From assembly GCA_037157565.1 (NCBI GenBank), contig JAZHRO010000036.1, positions 20,200,501-20,264,500 of the forward strand: a DNA stretch of 64,000 bases. The letters run 5' to 3'. Origin of the DNA: Thalassia testudinum (Eukaryota; Streptophyta; Magnoliopsida; Alismatales; Hydrocharitaceae). The first letter of the stretch is position 1; each line of letters begins with the position of its first letter. Positions 22,962 through 34,566 of the stretch are shown piece by piece. The notes below the pieces were generated by a model that saw only the letters and a program-made list of their open reading frames with translations, searched no databases and was not told the DNA's origin. Both the position numbers and the translations under genes were made by a program.

Positions 22962-23485
22962 GCAACGTGCAATTCATCGCTATTCTCTTGCTATATTTTT
23001 ATATTTGAGCACTGACTTACCTTGTTTGCTTTATTGTGATTTTGCGAGGAACTTCATGGGGAGATCTTTCGTGCAAATCAACCACTCCAGGGCAGGTAAC
23101 TTCTCTATTCTTCCCTAATCAACCTCTTAATATTGGGAAGACAAAAAAGGAAACAATCAATTAGGAATCAACTGTCTTATTTTTCATAGTAATTATCATT
23201 TAAAGGGCAAGTTTCCTTATTTGCAAATTTTTTTTCAAATCTGATTGAAGATGGAGACAATTTTGTTTAGAATTCCCTACACCAAATTTCCTATGCCTAT
23301 TAGGGACTACGCTTATTTTCTAATCTTCTTGGACTACGCACCTCTTGTTTTAAGTCCAAGGAGAACATTTTAAAGATCAAATTGGATGTAGAATAGAGCC
23401 AATTAGGGTTGCAATTTTTAAGGTTTTGGAGTACTAGTTCACACTTGCTTGCATAAAAGGAAAGTTACCCTCCCGCATTTGTGTG
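22962..23485 (+). other. B leader, first part
   Basis: AT-rich non-coding sequence between the primer sites and the D3 insertion. I see no gene or repeat in it. Confidence 0.6.
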
Positions 23486-23681
23486 ATACCTGATGTGCAT
23501 ACATCTGATTAACCTAAAATGTCTATTAATGCATGTTCTTAGTGTCACAATAGCATTATACATTGTAAATATTGCATAACATGGATAATCATACATTTAG
23601 GTCAAGTTGTATAAATTGTATAGTAATTCTCTCCCTTTATGGTCAGGGACAGGGCAAATTTTTTTAATCGGGGCCTCGGAT

Positions 23682-24080
23682 TGAAGAACTAACTGTACGA
23701 ATCTGATCAGGGCGATGATTGGAGTTCAACGACTCAAAGATCATCCTAATCGGACATTCGTAGCACCAGATAGAGATCGAGGAACCCTAAAGATCAAGGG
23801 CCAAGATGGTGTTAATCCACATCTCAGACGACAAATCCGACTGCACAGATGGGTTTGGATCAATGATCATAGCCTTGGATCGAAGATCAAACTATACAGA
23901 TCTGATCAGGGTGATGATTGGAGTTCAACGACTCCAAGATCGCCCTAATCGAACATCCGTAGCACCAGATAGAGACCAAGGAACCCTAAAGATTGAGAGC
24001 CAAGATGGTGTTAATTCACATCTTAGACGACAAATCCAATCACATAGATGGGTTTGGATCGACGATTGCAGCCTAACGGC
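23682..24080 (+). repeat. 199-bp tandem duplication in D3
   Basis: The block starting ATCTGATCAGGGCGATGATT (23701) returns at 23900 with a period of 199 bp. It covers GGAGTTCAACGACTC, AGATGGTGTTAAT and GATGGGTTTGGATC in each unit. It lies in the U3 region. Confidence 0.85.
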
Positions 24081-24299
24081 GCGAAAATCGGTCCAATCCG
24101 ACACTTGTGGCACCATCTACAACACATAGAAGTTGGACGACCAAGATGGGGCCACGTGGTGCAATCTCAGCCGCCCATATCGGCCAAGGACACCCATCCT
24201 CTCTTTATCTCCTCAACTGCCCACCAGATTTGGGCCATTGGATCGTGATCCAACGGCCATGGAAGCACGCGCCATAAACACTAAACACAACACAAAGCC

Positions 24300-24366
24300 A
24301 GGCTTAGCGCAGCGGGTGAGAGCTCAAACGCGAAGAAGAGGCGTGGGGTCGAGCCCCTGCAAGCCT
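24300..24366 (+). other. tRNA-like module in the D3 LTR
   Basis: A 67-base unit begins AGGCTT and ends AAGCCT, a perfect acceptor-like pair. It holds a canonical RNA polymerase III A box (TAGCGCAGCGGG, 24305-24316) and a B box with one mismatch (GGGTCGAGCCC, 24346-24356), plus a middle ACGC/GCGT stem. The D-like stem has a mismatch, so it is not a functional tRNA. A homologous unit lies in D2 at 63812-63881. It may be a SINE-like head captured by the LTR family. Confidence 0.55.
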
Positions 24367-24645
24367 CAATCTAGCGCAGATGCAAGGGACAGCTCAAATT
24401 GGGTCGTTGGATAAAAAATGAGCGACAGCAAGAGCAGATACGTGGCACGCTCAGAGGTCGCGATTCGTGTACGCGCAATTGGATGCGCCATGAGCGCATT
24501 CGCAAGCGATGAAGCACTGGCGGTTAGTGATTTTTAAGTTGTCCGATCTTACGATCGGATTGCTGAAGATCGACGAACATGGGCAATTGAGCGTGGCACG
24601 GGAGAGTAGACGATAGGCGCGGGTGCACGTCGCCCACGATCTGGG

Positions 24646-24675
24646 CTTTAGTAACGCTTAATTCTATCATTAAAG
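24646..24675 (+). promoter_or_regulatory. Palindrome upstream of the D3 TATA box
   Basis: CTTTAGT...ATTAAAG arms are a decayed form of the CTTTAGTGA...TCACTAAAG palindrome in D2 (63491-63520) and D1 (45160-45188). In D3 and D1 it stands about 35-60 bp upstream of the TATA box. Confidence 0.5.
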
Positions 24676-24732
24676 GCCCCTCATTTAATATTTTGAATTT
24701 GTAATGACTAAATTACCCCCAATCCTTGCAAC

Positions 24733-24740
24733 TATAAAAG
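24733..24740 (+). promoter_or_regulatory. TATA box of D3
   Basis: TATAAAAG in AACTATAAAAGGAGACC, the same context as in D1 (minus strand, 45119-45126). Confidence 0.6.
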
Positions 24741-25392
24741 GAGACCCCTACCATTCAGATTTCTCATCCCTTCCTTCTCCTCTCTCCTTCTCCAAGGCTC
24801 AAGAGAAGCTTGTCCCACACCTGGGATGCTCCTCAAGAGCTAAAACCAAGCTTTTTCCCCCATTCCAGAAGCAGATCCTGCGACGATGATGACTTGCTAC
24901 CTTGTTCCCATTCCTCCTGCTTTGTCCTTCTTCCCGCTCCATTCCTCATCTTCCAGGCATTGTCCTGTCTAGCTCGTCCTCCAAGCTATCATCAAGGAGG
25001 ATAACTTCTCTCTCTCATTCTTTCTACTGCTTTCTAGAGTAGAATTTTCCTGCTTTCTAGTTGTAGCAATTTCTCGCTTTCTAGTGTAATCATTTCTTAT
25101 TTTCTTAGTTGCAAAAACATTTTGCAATATCAAGTGAATGTTCTCTCTCTCTCTCTTATTGTTTATATTGATTCCATTCCATTGTGATTATTCTGCCCTT
25201 TAAACAAAAACATAAAAATATAATTATGAATTTTGATTGACGTAGCATCCCTGTGTTCGACCCAGGATTTCTTTACAAATTTTTTGGTATAAATTTTATT
25301 TATTGAATGTATTTCTTCACTATTCGAACTACAATGATAGATTTTCAAAACCAAGTCCGATAGTGTAGTCATCCACCTCAATCAACAATACC

Positions 25393-25986
25393 TAAGCCGT
25401 TGGTTAAAAAGATTTAATCAAGAAAACCCTAAAATCAGGCTCTGAATTCACTTGAATCCTAAAATCTTGGACCTAATAACTAGAGAATCAATTCAAATTA
25501 GGTTACAAGTGGAATTAACTTCTAATCAAGTGAAATCAAAGGCACAAATTAGGATATAAAATTGGTAGACTTAAGGTCGTAAGTTCGTACATTCTGGTCT
25601 ACCTGGACCCTTAGTGATAAAGAAGGTCGGGTGGGAGAAACCTTGTAACCCATGGGGATGTTCTACCGTGTAGGTGTCATTGTGGGGCTCTCCCTTCCAG
25701 GCTGCCCAGGTAATTCTCGGGTGTGCAAATTTCTGATTTAGGGGTATCATCCGCATCGAAATTGCCTTAGTCATCCAAAAATCTTTAGGTGCCTTGATAC
25801 TGTCAAAAAAAAATTTCACATCAAGTCCCTCATCCCTTCTATTTATAACACATACACAGGAAGGCTATTAGGTTTCTAACCAAAAAAGCCTCACTAGATC
25901 TTCTTGGGAATTTCTTTCAAATCTGATCAACTTCAAATCTAATCTTAAGTTTGATTCAACATCTTGATTCAAAAAAGTAGCCTGAC
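25393..25986 (+). other. B leader, second part
   Basis: B sequence resumes after the D3 duplication. About 600 bp without a gene; the minus-strand frame at 25571-25819 shows no domain and is treated as chance. Confidence 0.55.
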
Positions 25987-27711
25987 ATGTTAGGAAAACT
26001 ATTTAGGAAACCTGAGTCCCAAGTGAGCTTGAAAGAAAAGATACTTGAGAATGTCTATATATACAATGAAGAATATTGTAAAAGGGACATTCACGAAATA
26101 TTTACGAAATCAATGAACTACATTTTGAACCGTATAACGATGATATGGACACAAATAAAACATGATTCAACCCGGGATCACCTATTAGCATAACACAGTG
26201 TATTGGTGAAATTACACAACAATGATTGTCTACAATGTTTGTCAAACCCTGCACTTCCAGAAAAATTCCAGGAATTCCTAGAAGAATGGGGAGAATTGCT
26301 GAGTAAGTTATATGGAACAATTGATCAAAAATACCTGTTAGAAACCAACAAAACATCTTTTAGTGAGACTAGTGATCAACATAGTTTCCCAAATCCCGGG
26401 TTCAATGGTGAAAATTGCGGATCCCCAGCGCAAATGAATTTAGATTCAAATTTCATAGAAATTGACATTCCTAATCTGGATGAGTTTTAGGAGGATCCGA
26501 TTGCAGGTGATCACGACTTTGAGCCAGCCCTAGAAAATCAAAACCTTGGTTCACCAAGCTTAGATTTCCCAGACACCTGTGATAATGAGATTAAGTCAGA
26601 ACATCTCGAGGGTGTAAATTCTGTCCCTTATTCTGATAAGGTGACTCTCGAGAGCAATTTTGGCATCCTTGTAGAGCCCAACCTAAATTCTAGTAATCCA
26701 CCCACATCCATAACCTAGAATCTGGATTTGAGCATTCTTGGGATGATTACAAGGCCCTGTGTGATGAAAATCAGATTTTGAATTTGGATTATGATTCTGG
26801 CCTTTATCTGATGAATGCACCTCTCCAACATCCTTAGAAACACAGATTGATTTTTCAAAAGTCATGCCAATCTACGATACAGAAACCAAGGAGTTGGAAG
26901 AGTTGGGTTTTGATTGGGTTTTCCCTACAAGCCAAGAACCCGAGCCCATGCCAAATAGGGACACCATTTTGTGCTTGGAATATGAGAATAAGCTAGACCC
27001 AAGTCAGGTTGCTCATTGTCCACATCTTGATTTATTCTGTGGTGGAACCTCTGATCCTGAATTAAATTCAGAATATGATTCTCACAAGTTCTCCAACGAT
27101 TTCGAATCTTACTCTGATTTCGAAGAACTGCTATTTTTTTACGACTATGAGCTAATCTACGACCTCAGCATACATGATCCATTCTTCAACTCTGACTCTA
27201 AGGTCCCTGATCCCGAGATCATTGATTCAAAATCAGGTTCCATTGAGATGGAATCATTTCTTTTTGATCCTTAGGAATCAAAAATAGAAATTGTCGAGAG
27301 TGTCTACCACCCAGAGTTCAAATCTTTTCTTGACTCAGATTTCCTTGATCCTATAAACACCCTTCAGGCATTTACCTTTGATTTTGATGGCTATTATGAG
27401 GACTCTCTAGATGAACCCACCTTTGAATCCTTCCTAGAGGAGCCCTCACACACAATTCTTATAGATGCCACCTCTGCTACACATACAGAGTCTTCTAAAA
27501 CCCATTTTCAACCTCGACCCGCAATCGAACTCAATTTCTACTCTGATTATTCGCTCAATGAGCCGGTTGGACATGATTATCCTCCACATTTTTATCAGGT
27601 TTCAGATTTTGATCAGACAACAAATCACGCCCCATACTTCTCTGATCACCCTCATAGGGATCGCACATCCTCTACTTATTCTTTTTCAATTGAGGATCCT
27701 TACTCTGATTA
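25987..27711 (+). pseudogene. B acidic ORF, function unknown
   Basis: One frame (25987-26790) has a TAA near 26191 and TAGs near 26488 and 26716. A shifted frame continues from 26864 to about 27711 with one TAG near 27272. The readable product, about 550 residues, is strongly acidic and rich in Asp, Glu, Ser, Phe and Tyr (for example FEEW-like, SDFEELLFFYDYELIYDL, FLDSDFLDP). I see no gag core, protease, RT or integrase motif. It lies where A and E carry their acidic ORFs, upstream of the CAATGAGGACATTG motif. It is probably a retrotransposon protein specific to these non-autonomous families; I do not recognise the domain. Confidence 0.55.
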
Positions 27712-27966
27712 GGCTGATTCGACTCAGTCAAACCCTGGATTCACACTTCCACATCATTCCGAGCTTCACAGTATCTGGTGGGCACCACATCTCTTGATCC
27801 ACATTCATCAACCTGCCAGATTAATTGGGTTGGGCTGCATCATCAGCCTGCTGATCTGAATAGGCACCTGGTTGGAGCAACAAGGATTTTGATCAAGGTA
27901 CTTGCTCTACAAAACTCGTCAGATTTGACCACTCCTTCTCCATACCATTTTTCGCTCAGTTGAAGG

Positions 27967-29271
27967 TGTTGGAACCTAGTTCCATCTCTTTTCTATGTTT
28001 TGGTGTTAACAAAACCATTTTATAATCTAATGTGTTTATGAAATATTACAGGTCAAAAGAATATATGGATGCAAGAAACAAGATAGCATATGAAGGAAGA
28101 AGACTAGAAGACTATAGTTTTTGTTGTATTAATTGTATTTTAGAATCTTTGTATGTCTCCTAACAAGTAAAACATAATCTAGGAGTTAAAATCAAAGTAG
28201 AGATAATTAAGGTTCAAAATATCATTCATTCACTCATTTTAAAACTTAAAATTAATTCTTTCAAAATAAAGTCATTTAGAATAGGTTGGATATCTCTAAA
28301 AATTGACTTACACTTACAATATTTCTTACTTGTAGCAAGTACTAGTACTGGTCATAAGTACCGGTACATGCTAGGCACAAGTTTAGGCCTAAGTCTGAAA
28401 CTATAAACGACAAGTATCGGTACTCATCATGAGTACCAGTACCAAGTGGTCACAGTTTGTGCACTTGGTTTTTGCTTGGACCTTACAAGTATCGGTACTG
28501 ATCATTAGTATCGGTACATGTAGGTCACTGGACCCAAATCTGTGAGTCACAAGTATCGGTACTCATCATGAGTACCGGTACCTAGTGACTTAGTTGGGCT
28601 GACCGTAGGCAGTCAGTACCAGTATCAAAAGTTTAGTACTAGTACCAACTAATCGTTGTGACCAATCTAAACGGCTATTTTGTAATTAAACCTATTTATA
28701 ATCTTCCCAAATTGGCCCTAATGGCTAGTAATCATGGGGAAGGTATTTAGTGGCCCTAATGCACTATCTTTGCCTACAATTTCAATTCTCAATTTACTAG
28801 CTGCAAAAGAACTTGTTTTGTTGCATTCCTCTCAAGGCCACTCTCCACTTGCAACAAGTCATCAAAGCTATCATGTTCCTCTCTGATAAATTGTTTGTTT
28901 TACGCCTTAGTATTCTCGTTAGATTAATTTACATACTCATATTAAGCAATATACTTGTTAGAGACTTAGGGATTAGTTGTAAGCTTTTATTTGCATTTTG
29001 CTTACACCTGTATCTTTATTTCTTTTTAATATCTTGTAATTGAGTTGAGGTAACCCATTAATTACATCAGGTATTAGTAAATTGATTCCCTCCGGGTTGA
29101 GCGAATTGGGTTAAAAATCCTAAGTCGGGAGACTTAGGTAGTGGAGTACCCAAGTGAGGGGAACCACTATATATCTTGTGCATTTTTGTGGTTTGCTTTG
29201 TCTTGCAATTTTTTTATCTACAACACTATTCATCCCCCCTTCTAGTGTGCTTGTAATTTACAGATCCTACA
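27967..29271 (+). repeat. S2 5' LTR
   Basis: 1305 bp, from TGTTGGAACC to GATCCTACA. It matches the 3' LTR along its length but lacks about 44 bp around 28756, including the TATA box. It contains the palindrome cluster at about 28333-28640 and the CAAGTGAGGGGAACCACTAT block near its end. Confidence 0.95.
28333..28640. repeat. AGTACCGGTACT-type palindromes in the S2 5' LTR
   Basis: About ten variants of AGTACCGGTACT (GTATCGGTAC, AGTACCAGTACC, AGTACTGG) occur in pairs separated by about 10-20 bp. The 3' LTR (about 36665-36985) and the pol-to-env spacer (34318-34470) have the same family. Confidence 0.85.
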
Positions 29272-29273
29272 GG

Positions 29274-29285
29274 TGGTATCAGAGC
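29274..29285 (+). promoter_or_regulatory. Primer binding site of S2 (initiator tRNA-Met)
   Basis: TGGTATCAGAGC lies two bases after the LTR and is the exact complement of the plant initiator tRNA-Met 3' end, the usual primer of plant copia elements. Confidence 0.93.
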
Positions 29286-29319
29286 AGGTCACGAATAGAA
29301 GTAATTATTCTCTCTCAGA

Positions 29320-30827
29320 ATGGCATCTTCAGTCAAGTGCAATGAAGGATAGTCATCCACACAACCTCCCTACTTTGATGGGACGGACTATGGATACTGG
29401 ATGAGGAGGATGCAAATCTTCCTCAAGGCCATGGATGAGGACTCATGGACTCTTATCCAAGAGAAGTACATGGATCTGGAGTAGCAGGAAGGTGTTGTTT
29501 GGACTACAGAACAAAAGAAAAAGATCGTGGGAAATGCGAAAGCGATGAATGCACTCTATTGTGCGTTATCAAAGGAAGAGTTTAACTGTATCTCCGCATG
29601 CAAGTCTACATATGAGATAAGGAACACACTGCAAGTCATCTATGATGGTACAAGTAAGGTAAAAGAAATAAATATTTCTATTCTAACAGAAAGTTATGAG
29701 TGTTTCAAGATGCAGAAAGGTGAAACAACCAAAGGAATGTACACAAGATTTGAAGAGATCATAAATCCAATGAAGAACGTTGGAGTCAGGCTGAAGGAGC
29801 AGCTTGTAAGGAAGATCTTGAGATCCCTTACAAGCGATTGGTCTCCAAAGACCACAGCCATCCAAGAGGCGAAAGACCTTTCTACTCTCTCCTTGGATGA
29901 CTTAATTGGAAGCCTCATGGCATATGAATGAAGATTGAAGAAAAATCCATAAGCAAGAAGAAGGAGCTTGCTTTTAGAGCTATAAAGGAGGAGTCAGACC
30001 TCGATGATTCCAACTCTGATGAAGAAGAGGAGCTTGCTCTTCTAACGAGAAGATTCAGAAGATTCATCCAAAAACAAGGTAAGAAAGTAAATAAATTTAC
30101 AAATGACATTATTTGTTTTGAGTGCAAGAAGAAGGGGCACGTACAAAAAGATTATCCAATGATCAAGAAGAAGAAGAAAGACAAAGAACTCGATCAGAAG
30201 AAGATTTCAAGAAAGGCATACAAGGTGACTTGGGATGATAGTGATTCCGGCACGGAATCATCTTTTGAGGAATCTGAAGAAATAGAAGTTGCACATCTTT
30301 ATTTAATGGCAAACAACGACAGTTCAGAAATTGAGGTAGACTCTGAAGTCTCTTTTAATGAGTTATTACAAGCATATGAAGATTTGTATCACAAAGCTAG
30401 TTTGATTAAAAAAGAAACTAAGGTCTGGCATGATAGTTATAAAACTTTAGAAATAGAAAAATTTTATTTAGAAATAGAATTAGAAATGTCAAATGAAACT
30501 AACAATCAATTGCATGCTAAAATAGTAGAATTAGAAGTTATTTATGAACACTTTGAGGACACTTTGAATAATATAAAAATAATAACTAAGCAGAATAAAG
30601 AATTTTGTAATAATTTAAAAGTTAAGATCAATAATAAAAAGAACACACAAAATAAATCACATGCACCTAGACATGCATGGATATATCAAAAGGTTAGGAA
30701 TCCTAAGAATTATAGATCTAACACTAAAGGGATCTATAAACCTAAGGATTTGAAGGGTATTTACCATCAAGGACCCAAAAGAAAATGGGTACCTGAAATA
30801 GATTTAATAAACTATTTTGCAGGTTAA
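29320..30827 (+). pseudogene. gag: S2 gag remnant with zinc knuckle
   Basis: It starts at the ATG at 29320 (MASSVKCNEG), 35 bp after the primer site. An in-frame TAG follows at codon 11, and another near 29481. The copia gag domain reads PPYFDGTDYGYWMRRMQIFL, NALYCALSKEEFNCISACKS, then MYTRFEEIINPMKNVG. At 29928 the frame shifts and gives about 300 residues: an acidic stretch (DLDDSNSDEEEE), a zinc knuckle CFECKKKGHVQKDYP in which the last Cys is Tyr, a Lys-rich region and a long coiled coil (about 30360-30640). Gag forms the particle and binds RNA. Pol follows with a short overlap. Confidence 0.9.
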
Positions 30828-31432
30828 GGATAAATGGATTCCAAACAATGGGTGTTCCAATCACATGACGGGACACTCCGACCACTTTATCAAGTGGACC
30901 AGAATCGAAGATGGAGGGCACATCAAGTTGAGCGAAAACAAACGTTGTCGCATTATTGGTGAAAGTACAATAGTTAATTCTTCTAAGCAGGTATGTAATG
31001 TTCTTTTAGTAGAAAACTTAAAACATAACCTACTTAGCGTTAGTCAAATATGTGATAATGGATGTGATGTTTTGCTTATTAAAGTTGGATTTAAAATATT
31101 AAAAGAAGGAACAAATATGGTATTAATTGAAGGTTTTAGATATGAAAGTTCTATGCCCTTCATTTTTCACAAGAGAAATTTGTAAAATGTCTACTTGCCT
31201 CCCTGTTGAAGTAAATCTTTGGCACCGTAGGCTAGGTCACATTAATCACAAACATCTTAATAGGTTAGCCAAAAATGACTTAGTAAGGGGCATACCCAAG
31301 CTAACTTATAAAAAGGATGCTTTGTGCAAATCTTGTGAACTCCAAAAAATGTACAAAGCTTCTTTTAAACCTAATGACCTAGTTTCAACAACACGACCAT
31401 TAGAATTTTTACATCTTGATCTATTTGGATAA
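30817..31432 (+). pseudogene. pol: S2 protease and pre-integrase remnant
   Basis: The protease block reads WIPNNGCSNHMTG; copia proteases have Asp-Ser-Gly here, so the catalytic Asp is now Asn. LVENLKHNLLSVSQICDNG follows. A frame change near 31180 leads to the pre-integrase zinc domain: LWHRRLGHINHKHL, then LCKSCELQK, with the His and Cys ligands kept. A TAA follows HLDLFG at about 31430. Confidence 0.88.
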
Positions 31433-32260
31433 ACACGATTCGAGAGTCTAAATGGATCAAAATTTTGCCTAGTTATTGTTGATGAGTTCTCTAGGTTCAC
31501 TTGGGTCATCTTCTTGAAACATAAGGATGACTCATTTGATTCCTTCCTAAGTCTTGCTCGAAGACTTCAAAAGGAAAAATCATCCTCTATTCTTAGACTT
31601 AGGACTGATCATTGGGGTGAATTTGAAAATGAAAAATTTTCAAGTTTTCGTGTCAATTATGGCATAACCCATGAATTTTCATTTCCACGGGCACCACCTC
31701 AAAATAGTGTTGTAGAGTGTAAGAATCGCATTCTACAAGAATGTGCACAAACTTTGCTCTTGGAGTCTAGGCTTCAAAAATATTTCTTGCCAGAAGCTAT
31801 TAATACGACATGTTATGTTTTTAATAGAACTCTCTTAAGGCCTATTATTAAGAAAACTCCATATGAGCTTTATTATGAGAAGTCTCCTAGGATTTCATAT
31901 TTTAGGGTATATGGAAGTCGATGTTATTTATTAAATAGCCGTGATTGGCTTGATAAGTTTGATGCTAAAGGTGATGAAGGCATTTTTATTGGCTATTCAA
32001 CAAGAAGCAACCCTTATCAAGTCTTTAATAAAAGGACTTTTGTTATAGAAGAATCCCTGCATGTTTCATTTGATGAAACAAACTTAGGTGAACCTGAACC
32101 AAATCATACATATTCTGATGATGAAGATATCCCCTTCATTGATGTATCAAAAAAGGAAGATACACGAAATGTACATGATCTTCCAAAAGAATGGGCACAC
32201 CATAAAGATCACCCTCAAGAACAAATCATAGGTGATATTGAACAAGGTGTAAAAACCTGA
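31433..32260 (+). pseudogene. pol: S2 integrase remnant
   Basis: The catalytic core is largely readable: first Asp in HLDLFG just upstream, second Asp in RTDHWGEFEN (about 31600), Glu in SVVECKNRILQE (about 31706). The C-terminal part contains GIFIGYSTRSNPYQVFNKR and HVSFDETNLGE, as in S1 at 100-230. The frame from 31514 is open to TGA at 32258. The three catalytic residues are intact, but upstream stops prevent a normal polyprotein. Confidence 0.9.
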
Positions 32261-33838
32261 TCTCACTTTAGAGCTGATTTGTCCTTAATGCCTTTGTTTC
32301 TCAACTTGAACCCAAGAAAGTTGATGAGGCATTAAAGGATGAATCATGGGTTGTAGCTATGCAGAAGGAGCTACTCCAATTTACTAGGAACAATGTATGG
32401 AACTTGGCACCCACTCCTGAGGGTAATTCCATCATTGAAACCAAGTGGGTGTTTCGAAATAAATTGGATGAATCTGGTTTAGTGATCAGGAATAAAGCCA
32501 GACTTGTAGATTAAGGCTACAACCAATAGGAGGGTATTGACTTTGATGAGACGTATGCTCCTGTTGCTTGCTTGGAGTCCATACAAATGCTACTTGCCTT
32601 TGCAAGTGCAAAGGACTTCAAGCTATATACAAATGGATGTCAAGAGCGCCTTTCTTAATGGTTATATTAAAGAAGTTTATGTTTATCAGCCTCCTAGGTT
32701 TGAGGATGCAGCACACCTAGAGCACGTATACAAGCTCAATAAGGCGTTATATGGTCTTAAACAAGCTCCCAAGGCCTGGTATGATAGACTTAGGACCTTT
32801 CTTCTTCAGCACGAATTTAGAATTGGAGTTGTTGATTCAACTCTTTTTGTAAAAGAAGAAAATGACATTCTACTGGTTCAAATATATGTTGACGATATTA
32901 TATTTGGATCAACTGAGTCCCTTTGTCAACATTTTTGTGAGACTATGAAGACTGAGTTTCAAATGAGTATGATGGGTGAACTCAGATTCTTTTTAGGACT
33001 CCAAATTCAACAATTAGACATAGGAATTTACATTAGTCAAACAAAATATGTTCTTGAAATTCTCAAGAAATTTGACTTTGAAAATGTAAATGGCAAAGAG
33101 ACTCCAATTGTTCCATCTACTTCTCTTGGTGAAGATTTATCCGGCAAGAGGGTAGATGAAAAGACATACCAAGGCATGACTGGTTCACTACTATATCTTA
33201 TAGCTTCTAGACTTGATATTCATTTTGCTACATGTTTATGTGCGAGATTCCAATCCAAACCCAATGAATCTCATTTTAATGCAGTAAAAAGAATGTTTAG
33301 ATACCTAAACAACACAAAATATCTTGGTCTTTTCTATCCTAAAGCACAATCCTTAGATCTATTATCCTATAGTGATGCTGACTATGCAGGGAGTCGGATA
33401 AACTGAAAGGGTAGTAGCAGCACATGTCATTTTATTGGAGAATCTCTAGTCTCATGGTTCTCTAAGAAATAGGCTTGTGTTTCACTTTCTACTATTGAAG
33501 CAGAGTATATTGCTGCTTCACTTGCTTGCTCTCAGGTCATTTGGATGAAACAGACATTGTCCAACTTTGGATTGATTTTTGCGCAATCCAAAATTTTATG
33601 TGATAATACAAGCGCAATAAACTTATCCAAAAATCTTATTCATCATTCACGTAATAAGTATAGAGATGTTAGACATAATTTCCTTAGAGATAATGTGCTT
33701 CAAGGATTAATTCAATTAGAATTCATTGAAACACAAAACCAATTGGCATACATCTTTACAAAACCTCTTGCAGTAGAGAGATTCTGCTTTATAAGAAGAA
33801 AATTAGGACTTTGTACAATAAAAGAGATTCAAAACTAA
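32261..33838 (+). pseudogene. pol: S2 reverse transcriptase and RNase H remnant
   Basis: The first 270 bp carry the N-terminal RT half in broken frames. From about 32625 the frame reads [38 protein letters not shown] and the catalytic [10 protein letters not shown] (about 32881). It then reads [20 protein letters not shown] and [13 protein letters not shown]. RNase H runs from [14 protein letters not shown] to SLSTIEAEYIAASLACSQ and LAYIFTKPLAVERF. In-frame stops at about 33404 (TGA) and 33470 (TAG) split RNase H. The last block ends at 33838. Confidence 0.93.
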
Positions 33839-34566
33839 CAACTTGATTGATATGGAATTTGTTTGTATTTATAAAAATCTCTGAGGGCCTCACTATAATT
33901 TACCCAAGCTTATTTTAAAAAAAAGGGAGTAAATTGTAATATTTCCATATGTTTGAAAATATTTGGGTGTTGTTTGCAATATGGTTGCTTAACTTAGGTT
34001 GTTGACTACATTATTTATTCAACACTTAAGTTATAAACTTTTCTTCTCTCAACCATTTAAGTGGTCATGTTTCAAGCACATGACCCATTGCATATAAAAG
34101 AGGCCAAGTGCAAACAGTTGCCTCATTTTGTCTCAAGAAAATCCTAGTTCTCTCCACAAGTGTCTTTCCAAGCCCTTGCCAAGAAGAAGGCTCACCTCCA
34201 AGCTTCTACTCTAGGTATATTCTTATCTCGTAAGTAGATCTTGCTATCATAAGTCATTCTATATCTTGTCCTTTTCTTTCTCTCAAGTCCTTTCTCACTG
34301 CTGCATTTGTTTCTCGTCGGGTACCAGGTGGTACCGGTACCCACCACCGGTATCGGTACTAGCTTGGCGCAGCAGTGCCTGCTTTAGTGAGTAGGTACCG
34401 GTACTGAAGATGAATACCAGTACTAGATCAAATTTCTGGTTGGAACAGAAACCAATCAGTACTGGTACATGCAGGCGTAAATATTTTTTTTTTTGTACAA
34501 ACACATGAAAGGAAGTTTTATATATTTCTAATCGTTTTCCTATTCCTTGTTATTGCATGTTTACAA
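33839..34566 (+). other. S2 pol-to-env spacer
   Basis: It contains a purine tract (33917-33931, AAAAAAAAGGGAG), a CAAGAAGAAGGCTCACCTCC stretch and, at 34318-34470, several GTACCGGTAC-type palindromes like those in the LTR. No gene is seen. Confidence 0.7.

Larger units (their letters stand above)
23491..25387 (+). mobile_element. D3: D-family solo LTR
   Basis: 1897 bp flanked by perfect ATACC direct repeats (23486-23490 and 25388-25392). It starts TGATGTGCATACATC and ends CAATCAACA. It shares with D1 and D2 the TATAAAAG core, a GCTCCTC-AGAGC block, a TCCTCCAAG...GGAGGATAAC block, a GA/CT microsatellite (25143-25156) and the TGTTCGACCCAGGA motif. No internal region is attached, so it is a solo LTR left by LTR-LTR recombination. 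Confidence 0.88.

Noticed and set aside
24300..24366. A functional tRNA gene
   Set aside because: The D-arm stem is broken, the T-loop is short, and the anticodon loop lacks the conserved T before the anticodon. I call it a tRNA-like module only.
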